Shown piece after piece: positions 47,472 through 55,189 of a DNA stretch of 64,000 bases. How positions within the stretch are numbered: position 1 is the first letter of the stretch; every line of letters begins with the position of its first letter. This DNA comes from Arcobacter arenosus. GTDB taxonomy: Bacteria > Campylobacterota > Campylobacteria > Campylobacterales > Arcobacteraceae. The translations under genes were made by a program, and so were the position numbers. The notes beneath the pieces are model-generated. The model was not told where the DNA came from. It ran no database searches and worked only from the letters and a program-made list of their open reading frames with translations. The stretch is from the NCBI RefSeq assembly GCF_005771535.1, contig NZ_VANU01000001.1, positions 62,001 through 126,000 on the forward strand, in the 5' to 3' direction.

Positions 47472-48638
47472 TTAATGTTCCTCTTCTTCTGTTCTTGGTT
47501 TTCTAAATGTTGATAGTGCTGCGTGGGCTGCTATACCAATACCTGTAACAGCTAATAACCCTGTTCCTACCTTATCTGCAGTTGCGTCTGCTCCAAGGCC
47601 ACCAAACACTGTATTATATAATCTATCTGCAACTGGTTCTTCAAATGGTCCCATAGTATCCCAGAAATCTGGTTCAGAGCATCCAATACAACCGTGTCCT
47701 GCTTGAATTGGCCAAGAAGTATGTTGATTAAATCTATTTTTACCACAGTTATTAAAAGTATAAGGTCCTTTACAACCTACTTTATATAAACAATAACCTT
47801 TTTTAGCACCTTCATCACCGAACTCTTCAACAAATTCACCTGCATCAAAGTGACCTCTTCTTTCACATAAATCATGAATTCTTAATCCATAAGCCCATTT
47901 TGGTCTATTATATGCATCTAAAGCTGGAAGTGTTCCAAATAAAATAAAGTGTAATAAAGTACCAACAATATTTTTCTCACTTGGAGGACATCCTGGAACA
48001 TTAATTACTGGTTTATTAGTGATTTTTGAAAGAGCAACTGCTCCTGTTGGATTTGGAATTGCAGCTTGTACACCACCGAATGAAGAACATGTACCGATTG
48101 CAAAAATTGCTTTTGCATGTTCAGATGCATGTTTTGCAGAATGTTCACCAGTATGACCTTTTCCTCCAATTGTTAGATAAAAATCATTTTGACCCTGAGG
48201 AATTCCACCTTCAACCATTAAAATATAGTTACCTTTATATTTTTCGATTGCATGTTCTAAATTATCTTCTGCTTGCCAACCTGCACTTGCCATTAATGTT
48301 TCATGATATTGTAATGAAATAAAATCAAAAATCAATGAATCAATAGTAGGTGCATCAGTCCTTAATAATGATTCAGAACATCCAGTACATTCTGCCATAT
48401 GTAACCAAATTACTGGTAATCTATCACTCAACTCAGCAGCTTTTGCAACAAGTGGCGTAAAATTACCAGGCAATGCTAGCATTGCAGTAACAGCTGTAGC
48501 CCACTTCATAAAATCTCTTCTTGATATACCTTTTTCTTCTAATACCTTAGGAATAGATTTTGACTCATCCATTCTTGGTAATTTTTCAAGTTTCTCTAAT
48601 CTTTCAGAGAGCTGTTGAAATAAACCTAAATCTTTCAC
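47472..48638 (-). CDS. hydA: [NiFe]-hydrogenase small subunit HydA, copy 1
   Basis: 388 residues. A Tat signal (SRRDFMKWATAV, residues 39-50) sits after an unusually long charged N-terminus. The proximal cluster motif C84-T-G-C87-SES is intact, with later ligands GTCSSFGG and GCPPSEKN. The distal and medial cluster segment is HDLCERR ... CKGPYTFNNC ... CIGCSEPDFW. The C-terminal hydrophobic helix (TGLLAVTGIGIAAHAAL) anchors it in the membrane. It is exported folded with HydB1 and starts the hydA1-B1-C1-D1-E1-hypF operon. Confidence 0.96.
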   Translation of the reverse strand: MKDLGLFQQLSERLEKLEKLPRMDESKSIPKVLEEKGISRRDFMKWATAVTAMLALPGNFTPLVAKAAELSDRLPVIWLHMAECTGCSESLLRTDAPTIDSLIFDFISLQYHETLMASAGWQAEDNLEHAIEKYKGNYILMVEGGIPQGQNDFYLTIGGKGHTGEHSAKHASEHAKAIFAIGTCSSFGGVQAAIPNPTGAVALSKITNKPVINVPGCPPSEKNIVGTLLHFILFGTLPALDAYNRPKWAYGLRIHDLCERRGHFDAGEFVEEFGDEGAKKGYCLYKVGCKGPYTFNNCGKNRFNQHTSWPIQAGHGCIGCSEPDFWDTMGPFEEPVADRLYNTVFGGLGADATADKVGTGLLAVTGIGIAAHAALSTFRKPRTEEEEH

Positions 48639-48691
48639 TCTTTTTTCCTTTCAATTAATAAACATTCATTCATAATAAAAGCATCTTTTAA

Positions 48692-48712
48692 GTAAGTTTA
48701 AAATAAACTTAC
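48692..48712 (-). promoter_or_regulatory. Inverted repeat in hydA1 leader
   Basis: Perfect 9-base arms GTAAGTTTA / TAAACTTAC separated by 3 bases, between the two palindrome matches. It could be an operator or a leader-RNA stem, about 54-74 bases before the hydA1 start. Confidence 0.45.
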
Positions 48713-48725
48713 AAATTCTATCCAT

Positions 48726-48741
48726 AAATGAATATTCATTT
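48726..48741. promoter_or_regulatory. Palindromic operator, hydA1
   Basis: AAATGAATATTCATTT, a perfect 16-base palindrome 88-103 bases upstream of the hydA1 start. The same core occurs near hydA2 and upstream of the TetR gene, so it is the likely binding site of that regulator. A weaker match (12 of 16) lies at 48656-48671. Confidence 0.65.
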
Positions 48742-48947
48742 TTTTTTAACTTAACAAATCTTACATGACTTAAACTTAACTTTAACTAAAAGTTCAGACC
48801 TTTTTTTAAATTTATCTGAAATTATAATTCTTTATTTTTATAAAATGTCATATTAGTGTCACAAATGCCTATTTTTAGCATTGTTCAGGAATATTTTTAT
48901 TACATAAATTTTACATAATTGAGGTTAATTTTTTGTTTTTTTAGTAG

Positions 48948-48980
48948 TTGAGATTTATTAGTTAAACTAATAAATCTCAA
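48948..48980 (-). terminator. Hairpin after hydE2
   Basis: 16-base arms TTGAGATTTATTAGTT / AACTAATAAATCTCAA with a minimal loop, 32 bases after the hydE2 stop. On the minus strand the following bases are A-rich rather than T-rich, so it is a poor intrinsic terminator and may act as an RNA end-stabiliser. Confidence 0.5.
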
Positions 48981-49012
48981 TTGTATTTAGTTTATTTATA
49001 ATTATATTTCAA

Positions 49013-50548
49013 TTATAAGTCTATTGGATATTCTTTAGGGATAAGAATATTTATATTATTTAATTTTTTATCTAATTTAGATAGAAGTATTGAGTTAGAG
49101 AACATGTTTCCACAAAGAATTAAATCTTTTGATTTAATCTCTTCAGATATTTTTGATATATTTTCTTCCATAAAATCTACTAAAGATTCATAAAATGAAT
49201 AAGCTAACATAGTTTCATCAACATCTGCCATTTTATAACTCATTATACTTTGGATAATTCTTCTGTAATCTAAATAGTTTTTGCCATCAATTTGCATAAT
49301 TTTCATATCAACTTGTAGACCACTTTTCCCACCAAACATTAAAGCTGTATCTTCAAATTGTTTTCTATTTTTCATTCCTAACACATAAGCTAATAAATTT
49401 AAGATTGACTCGAACCCATCTACATCTTTATTTATAAACTCTTTTTCAAAATATTGAGGAAATTTTTTCTTGTAGTTTGTTATTAATCTCTCACAATGTT
49501 CATCAATTGAGGCAATATCTTCTAAACATCTTTTTACACTATTTATTACATTTGGAATTAAAATCACATCTTTTTCTCCAGTTGTTGGAATATTGATTTT
49601 AATTGCTGATTCATCACTTTCATAAGAGAAATAGATTCCAATTGTTGGTACTACTCTTTTATTAAGTTGTGCAATTGATGCTTTAAATACTGAACCATAC
49701 TCTTCAAAAAAATCATTAGAAGAATTAACTTGTCTATTTAATTGATAATCATATTTTGGGAAAATCCCTTTTTCACCATGGATTATAATATTTTGTTTAT
49801 CATTATAACTTACTTTCAAACCATCCTGATAAACATCATCATTAACATATAAAACAAAATTTATACCCTCTTTTTTTAAGGCATCTGCAAAAAGTAATGT
49901 TTCTTTATCATCTGGAATTTTTGCATAAATAAATCTTGTACTTGAATATTCACCCTTTGAATTTTGTAAAAGTTTAAATTTTAATTTTACTAATGGTCTT
50001 TCAATTGAACAAAGAAGTTGTAAATCTTTTTGTGAGAGTTCAACTAAGTTTGTAAGTGAATTTACATCAGTAATTAAAAGTTTAACCTCTTTACCTTTTT
50101 TTTCAAAAAATTCCCTATTTTCAACAGATGGTAAAAATATATCTTTTAAACCATTGTGTGTTTCAAACCTAGATATTCCACCATCTTTTATTTTATTGAT
50201 ATCATTTGTAAAATCTATGTTATTTTCAACTATAATATTTTTAATCTCATCATTAGTCAGTAAAGAAAGATTAATTTTAACACCTTTATCTTCTAGTTCT
50301 GCATAATCATTATAATTAAAAGATTCAATAACTTCTGCACTCTCTAAAAAAATTGATAAAGGAAGTTTTTGTTCTAAAATACTAAAAAACCCTTCTATTT
50401 TTTCCTGTGTATCATTACAAATAATAAGAATAAAACCTCTATACATTTTTGTTTGTGCTAAAACTTCTGATTCTTTTATTAAACTATCTATTATATCTTT
50501 GAAATAAAAATTTGTACTATTGAAATTTATTTTATAAATTAACTCCAT
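49013..50548 (-). CDS. hydE: HydE-type hydrogenase maturation protein, copy 2
   Basis: 511 residues, collinear with the first HydE (for example the N-terminal (L/M)SIFLE(S/D) segment, and AMM-like DVDETMLAYSFYESLVDFMEENI against DDKTLALGYVESFIYFLSDLI). It lacks the paired-Cys zinc segment seen in copy 1, so that element is dispensable or specific to one enzyme. It overlaps hydD2 by 10 bases and is the last gene of the second module. Confidence 0.75.
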   Translation of the reverse strand: MELIYKINFNSTNFYFKDIIDSLIKESEVLAQTKMYRGFILIICNDTQEKIEGFFSILEQKLPLSIFLESAEVIESFNYNDYAELEDKGVKINLSLLTNDEIKNIIVENNIDFTNDINKIKDGGISRFETHNGLKDIFLPSVENREFFEKKGKEVKLLITDVNSLTNLVELSQKDLQLLCSIERPLVKLKFKLLQNSKGEYSSTRFIYAKIPDDKETLLFADALKKEGINFVLYVNDDVYQDGLKVSYNDKQNIIIHGEKGIFPKYDYQLNRQVNSSNDFFEEYGSVFKASIAQLNKRVVPTIGIYFSYESDESAIKINIPTTGEKDVILIPNVINSVKRCLEDIASIDEHCERLITNYKKKFPQYFEKEFINKDVDGFESILNLLAYVLGMKNRKQFEDTALMFGGKSGLQVDMKIMQIDGKNYLDYRRIIQSIMSYKMADVDETMLAYSFYESLVDFMEENISKISEEIKSKDLILCGNMFSNSILLSKLDKKLNNINILIPKEYPIDL

Positions 50549-51117
50549 GTTGTATCTTCCTCATTAGGGATTCTACTTAAATGCTCCCCGTTATAACTTC
50601 CAATTAATTGAAGTCCTATATCTTTTACGCTTTTATTATCTTTTTTAATTGCTTTTATACCAATACTATCTAATTCTTTAATAGTTTGTAAAATAAACTC
50701 TTCAAATCTCTCTTCAATTTTTTTTGTAAGTCCTATTTCTACACTTACTATATCTTCTGGAATAATTCCTAAAATAGTCACCTCAGCATGATTTTCTAAA
50801 ACTGATACTATCTCAAGCATCTCAACAATCTCAACTTCATGAGCTGTTTTTCTATATTGACCTAGTCCTAATAATACATCAGATGGTAATCTAAAAATCT
50901 CACCTGGCTTATCTTCAATTGAAACTGTATCTAAAATAATTACATTATCATACTCTTGGAAATATGTCATAAGTTTAAAACCTAAAGTTCCACCCTCTAT
51001 AATTTCTAAGTCACCTTCAAAGTCATAGTTTTCCTCTAAATATTTAGATGCAAAAATACCTACACCCTCATCCTTAAATAGTACATTTCCAACACCAATT
51101 ACAATATTTCTCATCAA
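50539..51117 (-). CDS. hydD: Hydrogenase maturation endopeptidase HydD, copy 2
   Basis: 192 residues with GVGNVLFKDEGVG, DTVSIEDKPG and TAHEVEIVEM, the metal-contact set of the HybD peptidase family. It presumably cleaves the HydB2 extension. It stands 105 bases after hydC2, across a strong terminator, so it and hydE2 are probably made at lower levels than the enzyme subunits. Confidence 0.92.
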   Translation of the reverse strand: MMRNIVIGVGNVLFKDEGVGIFASKYLEENYDFEGDLEIIEGGTLGFKLMTYFQEYDNVIILDTVSIEDKPGEIFRLPSDVLLGLGQYRKTAHEVEIVEMLEIVSVLENHAEVTILGIIPEDIVSVEIGLTKKIEERFEEFILQTIKELDSIGIKAIKKDNKSVKDIGLQLIGSYNGEHLSRIPNEEDTTWS

Positions 51118-51170
51118 TTTTCCTAGCTTTAAATTCTCATATTCTTGTATTCTTATATTATAAGAAAAAA

Positions 51171-51200
51171 AATAGGCTGTAGCTAAAACTACAGCCTATT
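51171..51200 (-). terminator. Internal terminator between hydC2 and hydD2
   Basis: 12-base arms AATAGGCTGTAG / CTACAGCCTATT with a 6-base loop, followed on the minus strand by a run of eight T. It is a strong intrinsic terminator 22 bases after the hydC2 stop. Confidence 0.9.
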
Positions 51201-51222
51201 ATGTCAATTTTAATTTGACTTA

Positions 51223-51936
51223 CTACTTATCTTCACCTTTTGATGATTTATTTGCAAATTTGTAACCACCAAATACGATATTAATATCACCTTCTCTCCA
51301 GAAGATTGTTCTCCAAATTTGATAATAAATATGAGACATTACCCACATTAAAATCAAATACATTGCTGTATGATGTGCAATTCTAACACCCATATTTCCA
51401 CCAAATACATCTAATGTCCAATCTGTCATTAAATGTAACATCCAAGGCCACCACTCTCCAATTGAACTATGTCCTGATGCTAAGCCATGAACATAAAGTT
51501 GAAGTCCAGTTAATAACATAAATACTAATAGAATATGAAAAAGTGTAAAAAACATAATGTTATAAGAATCACTATGTGTTGAATCAAACTTTTTTCTTCT
51601 ATTAAAAGTAATCAAGTTAAAGAATACTTCACAAAACTCAATAAAGTTTTTCTTTGTTGGCAATATCTTTTTGTATGGTTTTTCAAATCTTGAAAATAGA
51701 TATAAATAACCAATTAAAATTGCAGAAACATCAAAGATAATTGCTGCAATAAAATGCCCCCATCTATTCCATGCCATCACATATTTATCAACTGCTGGAT
51801 CAGCAATTAATGTTTGATAGTATGGATATCCTATGTAAAGACCGGTTATGACTGCAACAACCATACAAATCGCATTCACCCAGTGAATGGTTCGCATAAT
51901 TGGAGTCATTCTCATAACCCGTTTCATTTTAGGCAC
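51223..51936 (-). CDS. hydC: Hydrogenase cytochrome b subunit HydC, copy 2
   Basis: 237 residues with four to five membrane helices and heme-ligand His in TIHWVNAIC, WGHFIAAI, and AHHTAMYLILMWVMSHIYYQ. It is clearly homologous to HydC1 but diverged. It overlaps hydB2 by 8 bases and is followed by the terminator at 51171-51200. Confidence 0.93.
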   Translation of the reverse strand: MPKMKRVMRMTPIMRTIHWVNAICMVVAVITGLYIGYPYYQTLIADPAVDKYVMAWNRWGHFIAAIIFDVSAILIGYLYLFSRFEKPYKKILPTKKNFIEFCEVFFNLITFNRRKKFDSTHSDSYNIMFFTLFHILLVFMLLTGLQLYVHGLASGHSSIGEWWPWMLHLMTDWTLDVFGGNMGVRIAHHTAMYLILMWVMSHIYYQIWRTIFWREGDINIVFGGYKFANKSSKGEDK

Positions 51937-53665
51937 AGCTTCCTCCTATTGGATCTACTTTATAAACTGCTAATTCTTTACCATTTGTATCAACAATGTG
52001 TACAGCACAAGCAATACAAGGGTCAAAACTATGAACTGTTCTAATAATCTCTAATGGCTCATCTGGATTAACTACAGGAGTACCAATTAAAGATGCCTCA
52101 TATGCTCCAAGTCTACCTTTGTAATCTTTTGGTGCCGCATTCCAAGTAGATGGTACTACAGCTTGATAATTTTCAACTTTTCCATCTTTGATTTTAACCC
52201 AATGACCTAAACCACCTCTTGGTGCTTCTGCCATACCAAAACCTTGAGTATCTTTAGAAACTTTATCAAAATCAAACTCTGTCCATGTAGATAAGTCTCC
52301 TGAAGCAACATTAACTGCAAGTTCATCACACCATTTTATAATCTCATCAGCCATCATTTCAGATTCAATAGCTCTTGCAGCTGTTCTACCAATTGTTGAG
52401 AATAAAACTTTTGTTGGCAAGTTTCCATTTTTTAAGAATGTCGTAACATATTTAGTGATTCTTTCATCACCTTTTGCAACTCCTACTACCATTCTTGCTA
52501 ATGGACCTACTTCCATTCTCTCATCATTGTATAATGGAGATTTAATCCAAGAATATTTACCTTCTGTATCTAAGTAAGCAATATTGTTTTCTTTTTTAGC
52601 AAAACCTGTATATTTTGGATGAGTAACACCATCATAAGGGTGTAGATTTGTATTACCTTCATACCAAGCATGTGTTACATCTTCAGTAATTTTAGTTTGA
52701 TCTAATTCATAAACTTTAGATAAATCTTTGTTCATAACGATACCACTTGGGAATAATTTAGAAGATTCATAAAATGGTAAATCATCTAATCTAAAATCAC
52801 CATAAGACATGAAGTTTCCTAATCCTCCACCAATTCCTGCTAATGCTTCATCAGCATACATTGTACCTGCCATATAAATATCTGGAAGATAAGCTTCTTT
52901 AATAAATTTTTGTGCTAACTGGATAATATCTTTAAACTCTGCAATTCTAGCTGGATTTTTTAAATCTTGAACACATGTTACACCACCAACAACTATTGAT
53001 TGTGGATGTGGATTTTTACCACCAAAAATTGCTTGCGCTTTTGCAATTTTTCTTTGTAATTCTAAAGCTTCTAAATAGTGATATAAACCAATTAAGTTTT
53101 GCTCAGGAGTTAATTTATAAGCTTTACTTCCCCAATAAGCATTTCCAAATATACCAAGTCTTCCTTGTTTTACATATTTAGTAACTCTTTCTTGAACTTC
53201 AATAAAAGTATCTTCACTAGCTTTCCATGATCTTTGACCTGAAAGTTTTGCCCATTTTTGTGCTTCTTCAACAGTTTTCTTTGGATCAGCTTCTAATGCT
53301 TTTGTAATATCTACAAAATCTAAAGCATGTAGGTGATAGAAATGAACAACATGGTCATGTAAATATAATGCACCTTGCATTAGGTTTCTAACAATTCTAG
53401 CATTTTTTGGAATTGTAACATCAAATGCATGCTCAACAGCCTCAATTGATCTTTGATAGTGAGTACCTGTACAAACACCACAGATTCTCATAGCTAAAAG
53501 ACCACAGTCTCTTGGATCTCTTCCTTGTAAAATCGTTTCAATACCTCTAAACATAGTTGAAGAACTATAAGCTTCAGTGATTACATTGTTTTCATCAATC
53601 ACTGCTTCAATTCTTAAGTGTCCCTCAATCCTAGTTATTGGGTCAATTACTACATGTTTACTCAT
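51929..53665 (-). CDS. hydB: [NiFe]-hydrogenase large subunit HydB, copy 2
   Basis: 578 residues. The nickel motifs are RICGVCTGTH and DPCIACAVH, with a 22-residue cleavable C-terminal extension (IVDTNG...SCA). The gas-channel positions are Val and Leu (CGVC, FYHLH), as in catalytic enzymes. It is similar in length to HydB1 but clearly not a recent duplicate. It lies 2 bases after hydA2. Confidence 0.96.
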   Translation of the reverse strand: MSKHVVIDPITRIEGHLRIEAVIDENNVITEAYSSSTMFRGIETILQGRDPRDCGLLAMRICGVCTGTHYQRSIEAVEHAFDVTIPKNARIVRNLMQGALYLHDHVVHFYHLHALDFVDITKALEADPKKTVEEAQKWAKLSGQRSWKASEDTFIEVQERVTKYVKQGRLGIFGNAYWGSKAYKLTPEQNLIGLYHYLEALELQRKIAKAQAIFGGKNPHPQSIVVGGVTCVQDLKNPARIAEFKDIIQLAQKFIKEAYLPDIYMAGTMYADEALAGIGGGLGNFMSYGDFRLDDLPFYESSKLFPSGIVMNKDLSKVYELDQTKITEDVTHAWYEGNTNLHPYDGVTHPKYTGFAKKENNIAYLDTEGKYSWIKSPLYNDERMEVGPLARMVVGVAKGDERITKYVTTFLKNGNLPTKVLFSTIGRTAARAIESEMMADEIIKWCDELAVNVASGDLSTWTEFDFDKVSKDTQGFGMAEAPRGGLGHWVKIKDGKVENYQAVVPSTWNAAPKDYKGRLGAYEASLIGTPVVNPDEPLEIIRTVHSFDPCIACAVHIVDTNGKELAVYKVDPIGGSCA

Positions 53666-53667
53666 TC

Positions 53668-54906
53668 TTATTCTCCATCTTCACTATGTTCTGATTTTTT
53701 TCCAACTGCTGCACTTGTAACTGCATGCACACCAATACCTATTGCCGTTGCTGTTAATAATCCAAGACCAAACTCATCAACAGTTTTTTCTACTCCACCA
53801 GTTGGTGCTTTAATATTAGCTCCAGCCATTGGTCTTTCATAAGCATATTTATCCCAGAAATCAGGTTCTGAACAACCAATACATCCTCGACCAACTCCAA
53901 TAGGCCAGTTTGCACCTTCATTGTATCTGATAATAGAACAGTTATTAAATGTCATAGGACCTTTACAACCCATTTTATATAAACAGAAGTTGTTTTGTGC
54001 TCCAACATCTCCCCACTCTTCAACAAATTCACCAGCATCAAAGTGTGCTCTTCTTTCACAGTTGTCATGGATTCTATATCCAAATGCGAATTTTGGTCTA
54101 AGAAGTGAGTCTAATTCAGGAATTTGACCTGTTAAAACATAGTGTAAAACAACTCCTACCATATTTGCAGGGTTTGCAGGACATGCAGGAATGTTTATAA
54201 TAGGTTTACCTTTTACAATATCCATAACACCAACAGCACCTGTTGGATTTGGAGCAGCTGCTGGAATTCCACCAAATGTTGCACATGTACCAACAGCTAC
54301 AACAGCTGCTGCATCTTTAGATAATCTTTTTAAATTATCAATATAAGTTTCACCACTAGGTCCTATTGTTCCATATCCACCATCCATTGCTGTTGGAATA
54401 GCACCCTCAACAAAAAGTAAATATTTACCTTTAAAATGATGAACTGCATCTTCTAATTGAGCTTCCGCTTGATGACCAGATGCCGCTTGAAGTGTGTGAT
54501 GATATTCTAAAGATAAAACATCAAAAATTAAATCATCAACAGTGGGAGTTGCAGATCTTAAAATTGCTTCTGAGTTTCCCGCACAATCTTGTAACTCAAT
54601 CCAAATAACAGGAACTCTATTCATAAGTTCTGTAGCTTCTGCAACAAGAGGAGTAAACATAGGAGGTAACATTAGTGTTGCAGTAGTTGCACTTGCCCAC
54701 TTCATGAAATCTCTTCTATCTACACCTTCACTCTCTACAACGTCGATAATATCAACATTTTTAAGTGGTGGTTGTTTTTTTAATGCACTTAACCTTGCCT
54801 TTGCCTGTTCAAACAAATTGTTATAGTATGCATCACCTTTGTTTGTATCAATTCTTGAGGAATTGGTGGTAAAAACTTTTTTTACCATATCATGAGAATC
54901 AACCAT
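53668..54906 (-). CDS. hydA: [NiFe]-hydrogenase small subunit HydA, copy 2, Asn in proximal-cluster motif
   Basis: 412 residues. A Tat signal (DRRDFMKWASATTATLML, about 63-80) lies after a 60-residue N-terminus. The proximal cluster motif reads C108-A-G-N111-SEAIL, where almost all group 1 enzymes have C-x2-C. The other proximal ligands (GTCATFGG, PACPANP) are present, as are the distal His/Cys set (HDNCERR) and CKGPMTFNNC ... CIGCSEPDFW. The C-terminal hydrophobic segment (GLLTATAIGIGVHAV) is the anchor. GGAG lies 6 bases before ATG 54906. It forms a second membrane-bound uptake hydrogenase with HydB2/HydC2. Confidence 0.94.
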   Translation of the reverse strand: MVDSHDMVKKVFTTNSSRIDTNKGDAYYNNLFEQAKARLSALKKQPPLKNVDIIDVVESEGVDRRDFMKWASATTATLMLPPMFTPLVAEATELMNRVPVIWIELQDCAGNSEAILRSATPTVDDLIFDVLSLEYHHTLQAASGHQAEAQLEDAVHHFKGKYLLFVEGAIPTAMDGGYGTIGPSGETYIDNLKRLSKDAAAVVAVGTCATFGGIPAAAPNPTGAVGVMDIVKGKPIINIPACPANPANMVGVVLHYVLTGQIPELDSLLRPKFAFGYRIHDNCERRAHFDAGEFVEEWGDVGAQNNFCLYKMGCKGPMTFNNCSIIRYNEGANWPIGVGRGCIGCSEPDFWDKYAYERPMAGANIKAPTGGVEKTVDEFGLGLLTATAIGIGVHAVTSAAVGKKSEHSEDGE

Positions 54907-54936
54907 ATACTGCTCCTTAGTCCAAAAGTCTTATTT

Positions 54937-54952
54937 AAATGAATGTTCATTT
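54937..54952. promoter_or_regulatory. Palindromic operator, hydA2
   Basis: AAATGAATGTTCATTT, one mismatch from a perfect palindrome, 31-46 bases upstream of hydA2. The outer bases extend the arms to 9 each (TTAAATGAA / TTCATTTAA). It shares the core of the sites at 48726 and 58789. A partner match (13 of 16) lies at 55017-55032. Confidence 0.62.
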
Positions 54953-55016
54953 AATTAAATGTAAATTAACGCGTTTAGACTTAAGCAAAACTTATGATTT
55001 TTATTTAAAAAAAGTT

Positions 55017-55032
55017 GAATGATTATTCATTA
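55017..55032. promoter_or_regulatory. Second, weaker palindrome at hydA2
   Basis: GAATGATTATTCATTA, 13 of 16 matches to the palindrome consensus, 80 bases from the stronger site. The hydA1 region also has a strong and a weak site about 70 bases apart, so a looped or cooperative arrangement is possible. Confidence 0.4.
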
Positions 55033-55052
55033 AATAACCGAAAAAAGGGGAG

Positions 55053-55069
55053 TGTGACACAAAAGTGTC
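55053..55069. promoter_or_regulatory. TGTGACAC element upstream of hydA2
   Basis: TGTGACAC at 55053-55060 and an inverted pair GACAC/GTGTC with 4-base spacer (55056-55069). The hydA1 region carries GTGTCACA at 48856-48863. It may be an activator site common to both operons; the evidence is only two short matches. Confidence 0.3.
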
Positions 55070-55189
55070 GTTTTTGTTGGGTTTAGTATAAAATAAGACT
55101 AATTTTGTCTATTATTTTTTTATATTTTTACTCATTAGATTTAAGTTTAATTTTATTTTTTAAGTGTTACATATTAACACAATTTTTAA

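Larger units (their letters stand above)
48639..49012 (-). promoter_or_regulatory. hydA1 control region (374 bases)
   Basis: This gap contains the hydA1 promoter and the end of the hyd2 transcription unit. From the gene outward there is a weak palindrome match at 48656-48671, then a 9-base inverted repeat at 48692-48712. The strong palindrome is at 48726-48741, next to a -10-like TAGAAT on the minus strand near 48714-48719. Further out are a GTGTCACA element at 48856-48863 and a 16-base-arm hairpin at 48948-48980. No additional gene is seen. Confidence 0.65.

Noticed and set aside
48639-49012. NikR- or FNR-type sites upstream of hydA1
   Set aside because: I looked for the known dyads of these regulators and saw no convincing match.
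54948-54961. CATTTAATTAAATG palindrome beside the hydA2 operator
   Set aside because: It is perfect but entirely AT-rich around a TTAA centre, so it is likely by chance in this composition. It may only be an added half-site.
55164-55180. Hairpin GTGTTA/TAACAC after the hupV-like gene
   Set aside because: The stem is only 6 bases with no T-run on the relevant strand; too weak to call a terminator.
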